A stretch of 64,000 nucleotides of DNA from Diplonema papillatum. Its lineage: Eukaryota; Euglenozoa; Diplonemea; Diplonemida; Diplonemidae. Below, piece after piece: positions 11,591-24,430 of the stretch. The notes below the pieces were generated by a model that saw nothing but the letters and a program-made list of their open reading frames with translations, was not told the DNA's origin and searched no databases. Made by a program: the position numbers and the translations under genes. Positions within the stretch are counted from its first letter, which is position 1, and every line of letters begins with the position of its first letter. The DNA lies in the NCBI GenBank assembly GCA_030068145.1, contig JAPJBO010000086.1, positions 67,001 through 131,000 on the forward strand, read 5' to 3'.

Positions 11591-13447
11591 GTGTACAAAC
11601 GACACGGACGTAGTCAGTGCTCTGATGACTTGCGCTTATTAGACATTTCTCATACAAGGAGAATACTTGCAAGCATCGAATGCATTGTCGAACACCCGGA
11701 AGGTGTTTCAGTAAGTGCACGACGCAAACGAAGATTCAGAAGAAGATGAGGAAGAAGTAGTTCGAGTTGAACCATCTCCAAACTGACGAAAAGCATCGTG
11801 ACCCTGCTGTCGTTTTTCCACCACCACGCCGAGGAAGTCTGTAGGACCGCGAGGGGGAGAAAAGGTACAGCAACCATTCGACAAACCCACGCAATTATTC
11901 CCCAGAAAAGATGGGAGAGGAACGGTCTTGACTTTTGCATTGGCACACGACTGATTCATTTGCATTCCCTCCATGTCTTTCGAAGATGTGGTATGTCATT
12001 CATACTCGTTCCAATCGGCATCCTTCTTTTTTTGAATCGCGAACGGTCCTTTCCGTGGATTGTGAACACCGCCATTCGAGATTATCGAGGCGAGGTCATG
12101 CCAGATTAGTTAGCTATGTCACTGGAGCGGAGTGCTGGGCGCCCACAGGATGCTGCGACAGGCTCACTCCCTTTGTCGCCGCGATGGCAACAACTCGTTA
12201 CAGCCCCTTCACCAAGTTCCCTCCCGAATGCCCTTTTTCTGCTGTTCCGGCCCATTTGCTTCCCCTTTTTTCAGGCAGGAAGACTTCCGTCTTCCTCCCG
12301 TAGAACAGGTACCCCCCCCCTGTCATGTACTATGTACTAGCCGGATAGGGTACTTCGCGTAACGCGACTTGCTGCCCTCAGCACGCAGGATTACTTCCTC
12401 GCACTCTTTCCCTTTTAGTACTTCAACCATTGGTGCTGCCCACGGCAACCCCATGTCCACTGTGCTCTGCGGAGTTTACTTCGCAGATTGCCACCGTAAA
12501 AAGAAGACACGTCACTGCTGCCTAGCGAGTCGCAATCACAATCAGGGCGGGGACCCTGAGTTTTTCAACTGATTGCTCAGACACGGTTGTAGGGGCCTCC
12601 TCCCCGTTACGGATTCGCCTGCGCTCTAGCTAGTAGCACGGGTGGTCCTGGCTGTGACGAACTACGAACAGCCGCGCGACAAACCAGACTCATACCGCAG
12701 TCCTGTCTGCAGACACTCAGGTTCCGCGCTGATGATGGTCCGCCTTATGTGTCCGCGGCTTAAGGACCGAAATCCGGCGCAGACGGGACCAGTGCGGTGT
12801 TGAGCACATACCCATTCCAAGCACGTTCTTGCAATCCCCCCTGTTGCGTACTTTGTACTAGCCGGATGGGCTTCGATCAGGATTCTGTTCCCCTTTCTAT
12901 CGGCATGCCCGCGGGCTCAGGGGTTCGTAACCCGCCCCCACAGGCTCCAAGACATCGAATGCGTCGTCAAATCGGTTAATTTCGGACTGAAAGCACAGAC
13001 ACAAAGATAGCTCAAAGCATTTTGCAAAATAACACGAAAAGCCTCCAGGCAAAATCCCGTTTTCACATTTCTTCCCGAAGTGCGCCCATCAGACCGTCAG
13101 AAACACACGAACACAGCTTTTCTCTCAAGAGGAAATAAAACGTAGAACGAACCCACAGCAAAAACCAAGCCAATCAAATACGTTTTCTCTTTTATTCTTC
13201 TTTTTTTTTTTTTGCAACAATCCCACGCCTTTTTCTTTCACTCTACCAAAGAGAAAGAAGCAGCCGAAACACTACAAATTACCACCTTTGGTGGGCTCTG
13301 ACACTTGCTGTCGTTGAGGAAAGAAAAAAATAGAAAGGAATATCCCGCTTCGAATGTTGGGGTTCAAAAACAACAACAAGCTGTAAAACGAGAAACCCGC
13401 GAGGGGAGAGACCCTGCAGAAAGCAATCATCGTGAATCGGCGAGTGC
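11591..13447. other. intergenic region, dispersed repeats
   Basis: No supported gene. The segment at about 12640-12840 belongs to the family also at 860-1050 and 47545-47700. A phrase ending TGTACTAGCCGGAT occurs at about 12333 and 12849. A T-run near 13199-13213 could serve as a pyrimidine tract for the gene that follows. Confidence 0.5.
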
Positions 13448-16400
13448 ATGAAGGTCTATACGTGTCTTCTCGCGTTCACATTGTGCTCACAGGGGAGTGA
13501 CGGTGTGCACGCACACACAACACTGCACTCGACTGATACCGCTAACGCGCGGGGGCATCTGGGCAAGTTCAATGTTGAAAGACGGTACCCGTCGTCAAGC
13601 GCTCAGAGATGGTCACCCTTGGCTAAACAAGAAAGCAACACGAAGCGAGCGGCAAGACAGTCAAAGGGGAAGGAAACGAACGCGCCCATCCGAACCGCCC
13701 GGACCAGGAGACCGGGAGTGTCGCAAAGCGCACGAGAAACAGCCAGCCGCCGGCAGAGCAAGCCCAACCGACCAGCACCAGCAAGCAACCGTCCAGTATC
13801 GACACCCCGCGGGCTTTTCGCTTTCCAGAGTCTGCCGGCTTCAGGCGAAGGCAACGAACGGCGTGGTGCCGCGCTTGACGTCGTAGAAAAGGCACGCGCC
13901 GGGCGTGGCGTCACCGGCATATCGTGTTCCACGTACAGTCCATGCATCAGCAGGTATTGCGTCAAAGTTTCTCCCGGCGACAGCCTGTACTCAGCTTAAA
14001 CAATCCTCACCAGTCACGTCCAGTGCAAAAAGGGGCACGAAGGGGCCAGGATGCCCTGTCTATATGGCCCGTGTCCAGAGGACTACCGGCGTCGAGATGC
14101 TTGCAACAGCGAAGGTCGTCGTCCCCCCCAGATCTACCAGCAGCGGGACGAACTCTCTCGCGTCGTTCACGAGTTTCTCCGACCTACCCATTCTGAAAAC
14201 TGTGCCCTGCCCTATTTGCACAAGCGCTCCCTTCCTGTGTTGCAGTTCACTGAGGGAATAGGAGCAAGACGCATGGCTGGATGAGCACGACCACCTCGAA
14301 TCGACACCAGGAGAATTCGGGTGGAGCTGGCTTCTACAACTAGTAATATTCCGGTAAAAGGTAGCACTCCTCAACTAGCCCGAACCAACAGGATCAAAGA
14401 ATGTCAGTCACACCTTCCCGATCGCAAGCCAACCTTCACACTGAAAACAGTCCGTTGTGCTGTCCGGACGGCTGGACTTGCTTCAAAGAGCATCGCGACT
14501 ACGCCGAGTGCCGCGTCGTGTGTCCCGATGGTTGGGACTGCGGCGTCGTCGTCGTCCCGCCGGAGGAGACGCCGAGCTTCGAGGCACTTTGCGGCGGAAC
14601 GCTGGGCGAGGGTGCCGAGTGCACGGCGGCGCCCCTCTGCTGCGCGGACGGGTTCGCATGCTACGGCGACGGCAGCGCAGCGACCTGCACCGCCGCTTGC
14701 GCCAACGCCGCCTGCACCAACTTCACCGAGGAGGCTCCGACATCGACAGACGGGCGCATCGTCGACGCCCCGCCGCGGTGTCCTTGCCCTGGGTGGCTCG
14801 ACAAGGGCAGTTACTGCGCGCACCCCGTGGGAGGGGGGCACCAATGCACGGGTCCGTTCGGATCAAGGACGGTCTGCGCCGCTGGGAGCTATAAGGTGTG
14901 TTGTGCTTATTGTCTGTCGGACGTGACCGTGATTTGTTCTTCGCTTGCACCACCGTGTGTTGTTTCTCACTCAGGACGTTGATCCGTTGTGTTTGTGTGA
15001 TTTGTCGTGCAGGGGTAGACCCGCATTGACCTCACGTCCGTTCAACACGTGGTTCGGTAGTTACAACACTTGGGACCCCTTCGGTTCTTTGTCCGTCAGC
15101 ATCGTCGAGCATTTCCTTCCAAGCTGGCGCTTATGTAAAAACCGTACACCGCGAGAGTAGGAGAAAGTAGAAAGGGAAAGTTTTCGTTGACCGCGGACGT
15201 GGTTTTCAGGTGGCAAATTTGCAAATGATCATGATCAGAAGGTCCTACTTGTGCGGTTCAGTTTCCTCACACATTGCACGTGGCTAAAAACAAGCGGTGG
15301 TGACCCGTTTTAGGAATACGGGAGCACCGTTGACTCTGTGCTCTGCTGCTGCATGCCACTTAAGCATTGTCAATTACTTACAACACCCAAACCTGTACGG
15401 GGCACCGTTGACTCTGTGCTCCGCTGCTGCATGCCACTTGAGTATTGTCAATTACTTACAACACCCAAACCTGTACGGGGGCACCGTTGACTCTGTGCTC
15501 CGCTGCTGCATGCCACTTAAGCATTGTCAATTACTTACAACACCCAAACCTGTACGGGAGCACCGTTGACTCTGTGCTCCGCTGCTGCATGCCACTTAAG
15601 CATTGTCAATTACTTACAACACCCAAACCTGTACGGGGGCACCGTTGACTCTGTGCTCCGCTGCTGCATGCCACTTAAGCATTGTCAATTACTTACAACA
15701 CCCAAACCTGTACGGGAGCACCGTTGACTCTGTGCTCCGCTGCTGCATGCCACTTAAGCATTTGTCAATTACTTACAACACCCAAACCTGTACGGGGCAC
15801 CGTTGACTCTGTGCTCCGCTGCTGCATGCCACTTAAGCATTGTCAATTACTTACAACACCCAAACCTGAAACGGTAACCTACCCAGTCCCACTGGCGTGC
15901 CCTTTCCCAGCGAGCTACGAGAACATAACAGAAAGATTGCCAACACTACTCTTTCTGCACAGCAGCGTGTACTTTCTTCGTAACAACCAACGACATATAA
16001 ATGGTGTCACGGGATGAAGTTAAAGTGTGTAGTTCTGCCTGCATCCCTTTCGACTCCCAGCCTCAATGATCAACCGGTGACCCTAAAACACCGAACCTCT
16101 AAACCACAACAAATGCTAGCAAAACACAGTGCTTCGGTGACGGCGACGCAGCAGCCTCGTCCCGAAACGTAATATCATTGGCGCTGACCGAAGTCGAGTT
16201 TCCCACTTTCGAACCGTCTGTTGTGTTGAACGCCATACGTGATGTACTCAACGACACGTCGATCCGCATGCAGTGGTCGTACTTCTGCCTAGCGCACGTG
16301 TGTCCGTTCGGACGGTGCGTCGATCCCATCAACAATCCAGAGTGCATCGCGCGCGACTCGAGTACCAACGTCACGAGCCTCGTACGTACGTCCGTAGTTC

Positions 16401-16732
16401 TAGCGATTGAGGTGCATGCGCTCAACAAGACTACCCTGTCAGCGAAAGTGGCCTCCGGGAGTTTGCAGAACGTCATCTACTTATACGATCGATGGGAGGC
16501 TGCCGACTATGACGCGAAGACCACCTCACCTGCCAAATCGTCTCACATTATAGTCTGGACGATCGTAGCGGTGACAAGTGCCTCTATCGCCGTCGCAGGC
16601 TTCCTGTACTTCACGCACGTCAAGCGCAAGAGATCCAAGATACGCTTCACCTGCTGCAGTCTCGGAGACCTGTCCGGCACATCGGTCGACAGCCGCCAGG
16701 TGCTTTCGGAACTTCCCATCATCAATGTTTGA
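13448..16732 (+). CDS. putative cysteine-rich type I membrane protein, four exons
   Basis: Best model: join 13448-13504, 14024-14236, 14392-14895, 16130-16732, all phase 0, about 458 aa. Exon 1 encodes a signal-peptide-like start (MKVYTCLLAFTLCSQGSDG). Exons 2-4 encode a cysteine-rich ectodomain with repeated CCPDGWTC, VCPDGWDC and CCADGFACYGDG motifs, faintly granulin-like. N-glycosylation sequons are present. One membrane helix (IIVWTIVAVTSASIAVAGFL, about residues 398-417) precedes a basic stop-transfer KRKR and a ~45-residue tail. The junction 14895/16130 (AAG|GTGTGT, CACAG|TGC) is strong and restores a CFGDGD motif. The earlier junctions use weaker sites and could be wrong; another exon 1 donor, GTGTGC at 13503, does not keep the frame. 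The family is unrecognised. A surface receptor or adhesion protein is likely. Confidence 0.5.
14938..15290. repeat. two adjoining dispersed repeats with inverted copies elsewhere
   Basis: The part 14938-15140 matches the reverse complement of about 22850-23040 (shared CCAGCTTGGAAGGAAATGCTCGA on the opposite strand). The part 15139-15290 matches the reverse complement of about 42238-42395 (shared TCAGAAGGTCCTACTTG). The two parts adjoin here but are separate at the other loci. Confidence 0.85.
15320..15868. repeat. 79-bp tandem array, seven copies
   Basis: Units begin with G(G)AGCACCGTTGACTCTGTG, contain GCTGCTGCATGCCACTTAAG and end AACACCCAAACCTGTAC, with 79-bp spacing and 1-2 bp differences. 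It lies wholly inside an intron. There are no variable spacers, so it is not CRISPR-like. Confidence 0.97.
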
Positions 16733-19700
16733 CCACAAGTTGCTGGGGACGGGGGAAGGGAAAAGAGAGTCCCTGCCGGAACTATACGGGGTCTGAATAA
16801 GCACCGGCTGTAGGAAACACTCGAGGACAGCCAGTGGTAAATTGCAAAGGAGGGAGTGTCTACTGTCACGGAAGAATCCTTTATGACAATGGTCACCTGG
16901 GGACTTCAAACCCCCGGATCTCTAAGTAAAACACAGGTACATCTCGGTGTAGTGCCGGGTGTTCACTGTAATGCCTCCTTTGACGATGTGTTGTTCGAAC
17001 GACAACTCTGGTCCTCAGGGTGTCTGTCTTCGCCGAACCCACCCCCGCATCTAACAAACATGAGAGGCTGGATTCTCGCCGAACACTAACTAAGTTTTCC
17101 CTGCCAGCTTTCTCGAAGCTACGAATTTCCTACTACCAAGCGTGCGGGGAATAGTCTCTTCTCGCATTCTCAAACGAAACCCTTTCAATCCGGAAGGCGG
17201 TGGCCACTTGCGCAGGTAGTAGCGCGGGCATGCGCTGGCGCGATGCGGTCACGCCAGCGTTTTGAGGAACAGGACACAGCGAAGCAGTTTGGTCCAGAGC
17301 GCCGAGTCCTCATGAAATGATTCCTGCTTTTCTCGTATACTTTTTCCTTGTCCTCTCTTTCTCAACTTCGCACGGGCTCATTTGACCGGCCGGGTTGCTG
17401 TGTTCAAACTTTGTCGCACTCGCTGTGCATGCTAGCACGAACGGCGAACCAAGCTCGCCTGGCACAGCAGTTGTTCGTGTGCGTTCGATGCAGCAAGACT
17501 GAGGATTGGGCGCAACACCACCTGCCAAGCGGATCCCTCGCTTTCCGCTTTCCGGTTTGTATCGACCTCTGTGGATTGGCACTGTCCCGAGGGCAGCAGC
17601 AACCAATCGCGTCCTGCTCTCGGGTCTGTTCACTTGTCCACGAGTCGCCTCAGATTTCGACGGAAAGTGGCAGCTGCTGGGGGTTTGTCGCACCTTGCAG
17701 CCCGCACACGTGTTGTGGCTCAATCTCTGGTTACACTGTCTAGCAGCAGGTTCCTCCAGACTCGCGAAGGGTGGTCCTGTCACCCACGTACATGTGTCAC
17801 TAGGTCACGTAGTTCATCGAGAATCGAGCTCTCGATTTGACCTGGTGCAATTCTCTATGAAGAGCCGAACGAACTGTCCCGAGCTTGTTCTTCCTCCAAC
17901 CACGAAAAGAAAGAGTCAAACCCGGAGACTCGAGAATACCTCGGTCCTGAAAACCTCAAACAACTTGAAAAGCAGCCCGAATATATTGAGTCGCCATGAA
18001 AATATAGTATCACAAAGGGTAAGAGGGCGGATTCTTGCGTATGGGCTCGAACAACCACCTCACAAAAACTGTGGCAATACTGCAGCCGTTGAGGGCAGCA
18101 GTATTGCAGGGGATTACTACTTACCAGATGCGGTCCGAATCTGGCACTCGACCCCAACCGAATCAAAAAAGAAAATGGTACTCCCTGACACAGAGACGAG
18201 GATATGCAAGAGCTTACCGCACGTGGCAAGTTATATAAGCCCTGCCAGGACCGCTAGCCACCAGCTGCACATGGTGTATAAAAACCTGCTCAACTTGTAG
18301 AACGTGGGGGGCCCAAGACTACACTCCACGAAGGAATGTACTTGGTGTCGGTCACAAACAGTCCCACATAGCCCTTTCTTGCTCTAAGAGAACCCATTAA
18401 TTAACGGTCACACGGAGACCCTAAAACCCCCGGAATTTCAAGCGAACTTTAACTCTAAAAATGCAGCCCTACCCCGTATTGCGGAGTTCCTGCGTACTTT
18501 CGTTTCTCCGGTTTTCGGGGTACCATCATACCCTTCCCCGAGTTCCTGTGCTATTATGGTCCGGTCCGGAGGGGTTTCCGTTGTGCTGCAGTAATACAGT
18601 AGTACTACTGTGGTTCAGTACATGGCCTCTTTGCTTGCTGCTGACACAGTACTGCTGGCGCAAACGCCAGAATGAAGGGACACATGTCGGGTAGTCCATG
18701 TTACCTAACCAGATAACCAGTTTTCGGCTCCGGGGCCGAGGTCAGAGCTAGTTCTTTGGAGGACTGTCACACCACACATAAAAGCTCTCCACAAATACGT
18801 CGAAAGACACCAATCTGTACGCATACGGGATCGTCGGAAAAACAAAGAGACCGTTTCACGAGAATGGTCCAGGTGAGCCGTGCCGAGTTCCCGAGTACCG
18901 GAGACTGTTCGCACATCTTGCGGACTTCTTGCCTGCAAAGCCCCTCCGGAGAAGCGCCCGCGGCACTTTTTCCTGAGGATGCGACTATGGCTCCCACGGG
19001 CGCAAGCACAAGCGCCTTCGTTTCTCCCCTCCCCTTTTTGCCCCCTTTTTATCTCTTTCTATTTTTGCATCCCTTTAGACAACATCTTCCTCGAAGAAGA
19101 CTTGATGCTATCATCAACCATCTAAACATTAAACTAAGATATTCCCCTTTCCCCGCACACCACGAGCCAAGTGCTCTGTGTCCCCTGCCCAACCAAACAC
19201 TAAAGTACACGGTGGTGTCCAGCATCAGAAGCTGGAGCGAAAAGAGGGCATGCCCGAGTCACCTGAAAATCGGGTGTGCTCCCGAAACGCGTGCAAACGC
19301 ACGCCGAAAAGCTGGTGTGAAAGCAAACCCCGCTTGTTTCGAGACATAGTAGTGTGTTCCAAAACTGTTAAACCTGGGCAATTGAGCGAACCAACACCAT
19401 CCTGACGATCATTTGACCGCTGCAGCGAGGTTTATACCCTCTGTCGTTTTCGTCACCTCAGGTCGTTTGATGCTGCCCGTTCCTTCGTTTAGCAGTGCAT
19501 CTCCAACTCTGGAAATGTCCACTCCCAGCTGCCGAGGCTGGACACGGTGACACACGCAAGATTCGCCCCCTGCCACCACAACACCCGAACCGAAGGCACA
19601 GGGTTCGAACTCAGCCGACGCTTCTCCTCCCCTAAATGAAAGAACGAATATAATCCCAAGTTCGTTTTTATCACGTTTTCTATTTTTTAGTACTAACAAT

Positions 19701-20629
19701 CTTGCGGGTTGCCTTCAATGTATTGTGCAGGCTAAAAAGACGTAGGCGGTGTGTTTTGGTGGTTGATCAGAATTCCTTACCTGAATATACACAGGGTAAA
19801 TACAAGTGGGAAAACGATCAACGGCACTTAGCAACGTACTACATGAAACCAAAGCAGGTGAGTTCCGCTAGTGCGCACAAACAAAAAAAATCACCGTCTT
19901 TTACTTTGCTCCACACAGGCAGTCCAGTCTGAAGTGAACCGTGCGAGAGAACGGATGCATCTACCAGGACTCCTAGGCAATTGTTGAGGCATACCCTGCA
20001 GCCTGCGGATTCGGAGGGCCTCAAGGCGAACCAGCAGTTGCTGGAAAACCTGCAGGACCTGCCTTGAGTCCTTCGACACAGGAAGGAGTCTGAACAGGAC
20101 GCGTCTTGTGCATGTGCGCAGGTTCAATCATCATCTGACTCTTCTGTTTGCGGCTGCAACCTTCGGTACCACGAGTTTGCCATTCTTATGTCAAACTCTC
20201 CAATTCCCAGTTGGTTTTTGGTTTGGGCAAGAAGTATTCACGCCCGCCATCCGATGACCTTCCCAGTTCTGACCACGCTGCAGCAGTCACGTGCAAACCG
20301 GTCAGACCCAGTCGTCTTCCCCCATCTCTAATGTGCCCGTGAATCTTGCGTTTTTTTGCAGGAAGGGTGGGTTTATGGGGTCGGGGGGGGCCCTCAGGCT
20401 GGTTAATAAGAAAGCTGTCATCAGCCCGGAGCCCGGAGCCGTTGTCTGGGTCCGGGCTGGGGCCATTTCCACTGCAGCAACCCCACGGCTACTTAGGTGG
20501 TCTCCAGAGGAAGCCAGTGAAGAATATTGTTTTCAAGTGCCGGAATGACCTAGAATCCGCACTTCGTAAAAGTTTTGTCCCCAGTTTTTCCAACTGACCA
20601 TTCCATCTTCGAAAATCTGCCCTTCCCAG
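16733..20629. other. intergenic region, repeats and weak open frames
   Basis: No supported gene. A 264-codon open frame (17506-18300) lacks GC3 bias, motifs and a start context, and is not called. A 9-bp-stem inverted repeat (CAATACTGC / GCAGTATTG) lies near 18075-18110. Dispersed segments include about 18403-18466 (copy near 6045), 19205-19320 (copies near 4005 and 41915), 19420-19540 (related to 3390, 49505, 60950 and 61690) and 19780-19890 (related to 25690). Confidence 0.45.
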
Positions 20630-20816
20630 AGGCTCGTGGCGGATTCTCGACGTGGCCACGATGGATGGCCGGCAGTGGGAGCGCCGCCTCTCCGCCTCCG
20701 ACGGCAGAGTCCGAGTGTACAACGCGACGACCATGGATGAGCTGCACCTCAGAACGTCGCAAAACGTCGCCAACTGGCACGAAGGCCATGAGCACGCCCA
20801 CTTCCTCTGTGGTTAA
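20630..20816 (+). CDS. orphan GC-rich coding exon, function unknown
   Basis: Following a CTTCCCAG acceptor-like site, one frame reads about 61 codons (RILDVATMDGRQWERRLSAS, then DGRVRVYNATTMDELHLRTS and NWHEGHEHAHFLCG) and ends in TAA. Codons are strongly GC3-biased, like the confirmed genes and unlike the surroundings. It may be the last exon of a gene whose earlier exons were not found, or a coding relic. An ATG at 20661 could start a 51-codon peptide. No family is recognised. Confidence 0.35.
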
Positions 20817-20939
20817 TACGGGACTGACACCAGCCCGAGCCGTAGGAGCCGGCATGGCATCGATTCAGGCCGATAAGCCGGCCTAAAAACAAAGTACGTG
20901 AGCTCGGCTAAAGACCGGCGCAGGGCGAGACTGGAGGCA

Positions 20940-21115
20940 GCAGTTAAAGTTCGGGAAACAGTAAAGTTCGGGCGAGCTAAGTTCGGGCGATGCTAAGTTC
21001 TGGTAAAGCTCAGTTCAGACGAAGCTAAGTTGTGGTGAATCATAGTTCGGGCGATGCTATGTTCTGGCGATGCTAAAAGTGAAGCGAAGTTCGAGTGAAG
21101 CTAAGTTTGGCCTGT
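20940..21115. repeat. degenerate short tandem repeats (AAGTTCGGGCGATGCT type)
   Basis: AAGTTCGGGCGAGCT, AAGTTCGGGCGATGCT, AAGTTCTGGTAAAGCT, ATGTTCTGGCGATGCT and similar units follow one another with much divergence. Confidence 0.8.
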
Positions 21116-23429
21116 GATGGCAAATTCGGCGCCAGTACCCGGAGGGAAGACCCCCCCGACTCCGTTTTCCCAGACTGCACCCGGGGTAACCCAAAAGCCG
21201 CGAAAAATTGGGACACTCCGCAAAAAAACGCAAAATTCGGGTAATTTAGATCCCGAACACCACCTGGTCTGGGCTCCTGGTAAGTTCCCCGAAACTCCCC
21301 GACACTTCCCCGAAATTCCCCGAAACTCCCCGATACTCAGCCCGTTTTTTTGTGGGAAAAAGTGGGGCTGCCGGTGAACAGGTTGGTAGTAGGGTGAACA
21401 GATGGATGGGGGTGGGGAGGTGGTGGATGGGTGAACAGGTGGTCCCCGAACGACGAGCACCGCTCTTGCACCCGAGGTTAGCCTTCGATGATTGGAAGCC
21501 GCATCGGAAACAGTGGGTCAACCCATCCCGGAATTCTGAATTCGTGCACCCGGTTGAAAGGAGTGGGTCACACTTCGGGAGTCCACGTTCACTTAAAGAT
21601 GGTACACGCATTCCAACTCGTCTCGGGAAAGGTCAGTCGACGAACGTATGCAGGTGGGTGGATACCCTGGGACTGCGAAGGCGTGACCATCCCATAAGGA
21701 GGACTCTCTATCTTGCGTTATCTCTCTGTCCCAGTCGCCATAGCAACTTTATCCTCGGCCAAGCATCATCCTGCAACCCTGCTTTCAGGATGACCATCGT
21801 GCCTCACACTTTGGTTATCAACCTTACTCCTCGCTCGAATCGCCGTCTTCGACCGTAACTTCCCCTGGTCCTGGTGGTTAGGGTTAGCATGCAAAGAGCC
21901 TGTGGCGATAATCTGCATGCCCTCTTTCGTGGCTATCTCTTCGTGCCACCTCTCTTCGTCACTGGCACTTTATCTTGCACCTCTGCCCGCCGCGGAGTGC
22001 ACGTCTCTGTCTTCGATGATGGCGAGTCCTTACGCCGCCGCTTCGTTGCCAGCGGCCGTCCTAGTGTCGTCGCCTTCTGCGGCGGTCTCAATGGCGGGGT
22101 TGGCGCCGGCATCCGCCGCTTCCCTTGTGGCGCTTTGGGTCGATGGTCGCAGCTTGCGTCTCGACTTCGGTGTCGCTTCGGGCGTCCCCGGCGCTTCCGT
22201 CTCTTCGCCGCCGACGCCGCACATCGCCATATCGTGCTGCAGGCATCCGTGGTGGTGGCCTGGGTACGCCTACCTCTATGCGCTGGGTCTCCGCCGCCCA
22301 CTAAATTTACCCTCTTCTGCCCCTTCTTGCCGGAGGTGCCGTCTTCGAAGGCGTCCACCAGCACGTCCAATCCTTTCCTCCCCAGATGTGGAAATTTACG
22401 TCCATCCCCAGACCTCATCATTGAAGGCGTGCCTGTTCGTCCCAGCTGCGACTCGAGCACGAGCATCGTCTCGACCTCACGACCTCTGGTGGAACGGTTC
22501 CTGCTCTCCTTGCCGCGGATCCTGTCGCTACCTGTGTCAAACCGTGTCAACCTGTACCTCCCAGTCTGTCCTTCCTTCTCAGCCTCTATCTTCGTCTTCG
22601 GGGTATAGCCAAACACGGGACCGCTTTGCGCAAGGTAGGGCCATAATAGCCCCCTCCCCGCCTTCGTCACGGCCGGCTGCAGGGAAAGTGGTCACCACAA
22701 AATAAATACCCCGAAATCTCCCGAAACTCCCCGATATTTTCGTCTGAACCAGGTGGGTTTCTTCTGAAAGAGAAAAAAGGAACTATGGCACATACGCACA
22801 AACAAAATATATGCCTGGCCTCACGAGAAGGAGTCTGAAAATAAATCGGCCCGGCGCTTTTTTTACATAAGCGCCAGCTTGGAAGGAAATGCTCGACTAT
22901 GCTGCGACAAAGAACAGAAGGAATCCCAAGTAACATGTTGAACGGACGTGAGGTCATGCGGGTCTACCCCTACACGACAAATCACACAATCACAGGTCAA
23001 AGTCCTGAGTGAAAAACCAGCACACGGTGGTGTAAGCGAAGAACATATCAGATTGTGTTTGTATTGTTTTCGCCCCTCTACCTCTATATTTCCTCCCTTC
23101 CTTCGGAGTCCAAGCAGCTACGTCGAGTATTTCTGCAAGCACCTTCTGTGTTGTACTTAAAGGGTGGAGACCCCGCGTCGGAGTATTTGCCACAGGGTTG
23201 ATGTAATGCAGCGGCTTTGTGCTCAACTTGCAGTTGGGACACGACAAGTTCGCGGGCCGGAGGGCCCCCCTATCTCTTGTGCACGACGCCATCGGTCCCA
23301 TGTCCATTACGTTATTCAAAGTGACCGCAACATTGTAACTAGCTCTGCTGGGTGATGGAAGATGTGTAACCAGAAGGTCTGTTTTGCATGGTCTTTCCTT
23401 CCAGCAGGTAGTTTCACAACGCACAACGC

Positions 23430-23566
<137 letters not shown>

Positions 23567-24329
23567 TCCAGTGTTAACTGTAGGAATCTCTCAGCGAGAA
23601 GCGGAGAACGCATTATACCTCATGTTCACTAAACCTCACATTACTAAATACCCAGGAATTATATTCCGTTAGTTTTACACCAAAGAGAAAAACCAAGTCA
23701 CCCTTTTCTTCGTTAACAACAACAACAACAATAAACAACGCACTTTCCCCTACTTTCCCAGAATCACAATTCCAACAACTCCCTCCACTGTGAGAAACAT
23801 GAAATGCAATGTCAGGGCCCGAACGACAAAATCAACCAACCAGAAGTGCGTCGAACTGATTGCTGCTGTCTATCACAGTCTGTTTGCAGTTTATCACAGG
23901 CCAGCACAGGCGATTGTAGGCGAAAGCATGATACATCACGTGCGAAGAGATAACCGCGCCGTCGGCGATGCAGATTATCGCCACAGATTCTTTGCATTCT
24001 AACCCAAACTATCGTAGGCGACCACAGGCAATTATAGTTATCGTGCGATCGAAGAGGTTGGATCGGAGGTTGTCGCTTAGTGACTAATGCATGGCCACCG
24101 CTACAGATATTCTGCATTCTAACCTCTACGATTATAGTCCATCACAGTCTATCAGCAGGGGGTGGACCGGCTCAGGATGAACTTCCCAACGCGGCCCTCC
24201 GCGCGAGTAATCTGGCAATCTCCCTCTCAACCTCTCCTCCGCCCCCTTTTCAAGACTGGAGAAACGGAAACATGGTTGGGTGTAGCAGCTGTATTAGCTA
24301 GGAAATAACGAGAAGGTGGTGCTTGCGAC

Positions 24330-24430
24330 CTCGGCAGCAGTTAAAAAAGCAATTTCCATCACCCTTGGCACCATCTTGACCACTTTCTGCGGTTTCACGT
24401 TCATTGGTCCCAGTAGCTTCTGCTTTGTGC
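24330..24430 (-). pseudogene. dispersed coding relic with OTU-like GDGNC motif (copy 1)
   Basis: On the minus strand a short frame reads EATGTNERETAESGQDGAK and then GDGNCFF. OTU-family cysteine proteases have a catalytic DGNC(F/L)-type motif. A related copy lies at 46030-46190. The flanks are full of stops. It is probably a fragment of a mobile element; assignment to OTU rests on one short motif. Confidence 0.3.

Larger units (their letters stand above)
14896..16129 (+). other. intron of the cysteine-rich membrane protein gene
   Basis: Donor AAG|GTGTGT, acceptor AAAACACAG|TGC, phase 0, 1234 bp. It holds two adjoining dispersed repeats (14938-15140 and 15139-15290) and the 79-bp tandem array. 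Confidence 0.65.

Noticed and set aside
15320..15868. Regular repeat array resembling CRISPR
   Set aside because: The repeats are directly adjacent with no variable spacers, and the window is eukaryotic.
17506..18300. 264-codon open frame on +
   Set aside because: No coding bias, domain or acceptor context; composition is like the intergenic DNA.
21867..21885. GGTTAGGGTTAG, resembling telomere repeat
   Set aside because: Only two units, and they belong to a dispersed segment inverted at 23967-24020, so not a telomere or chromosome-end relic.
21874..22705. Three overlapping 240-270-codon frames, two + and one -
   Set aside because: None has motifs, a start context or a clear codon bias that favours one frame; mutual overlap suggests a GC-rich non-coding stretch.
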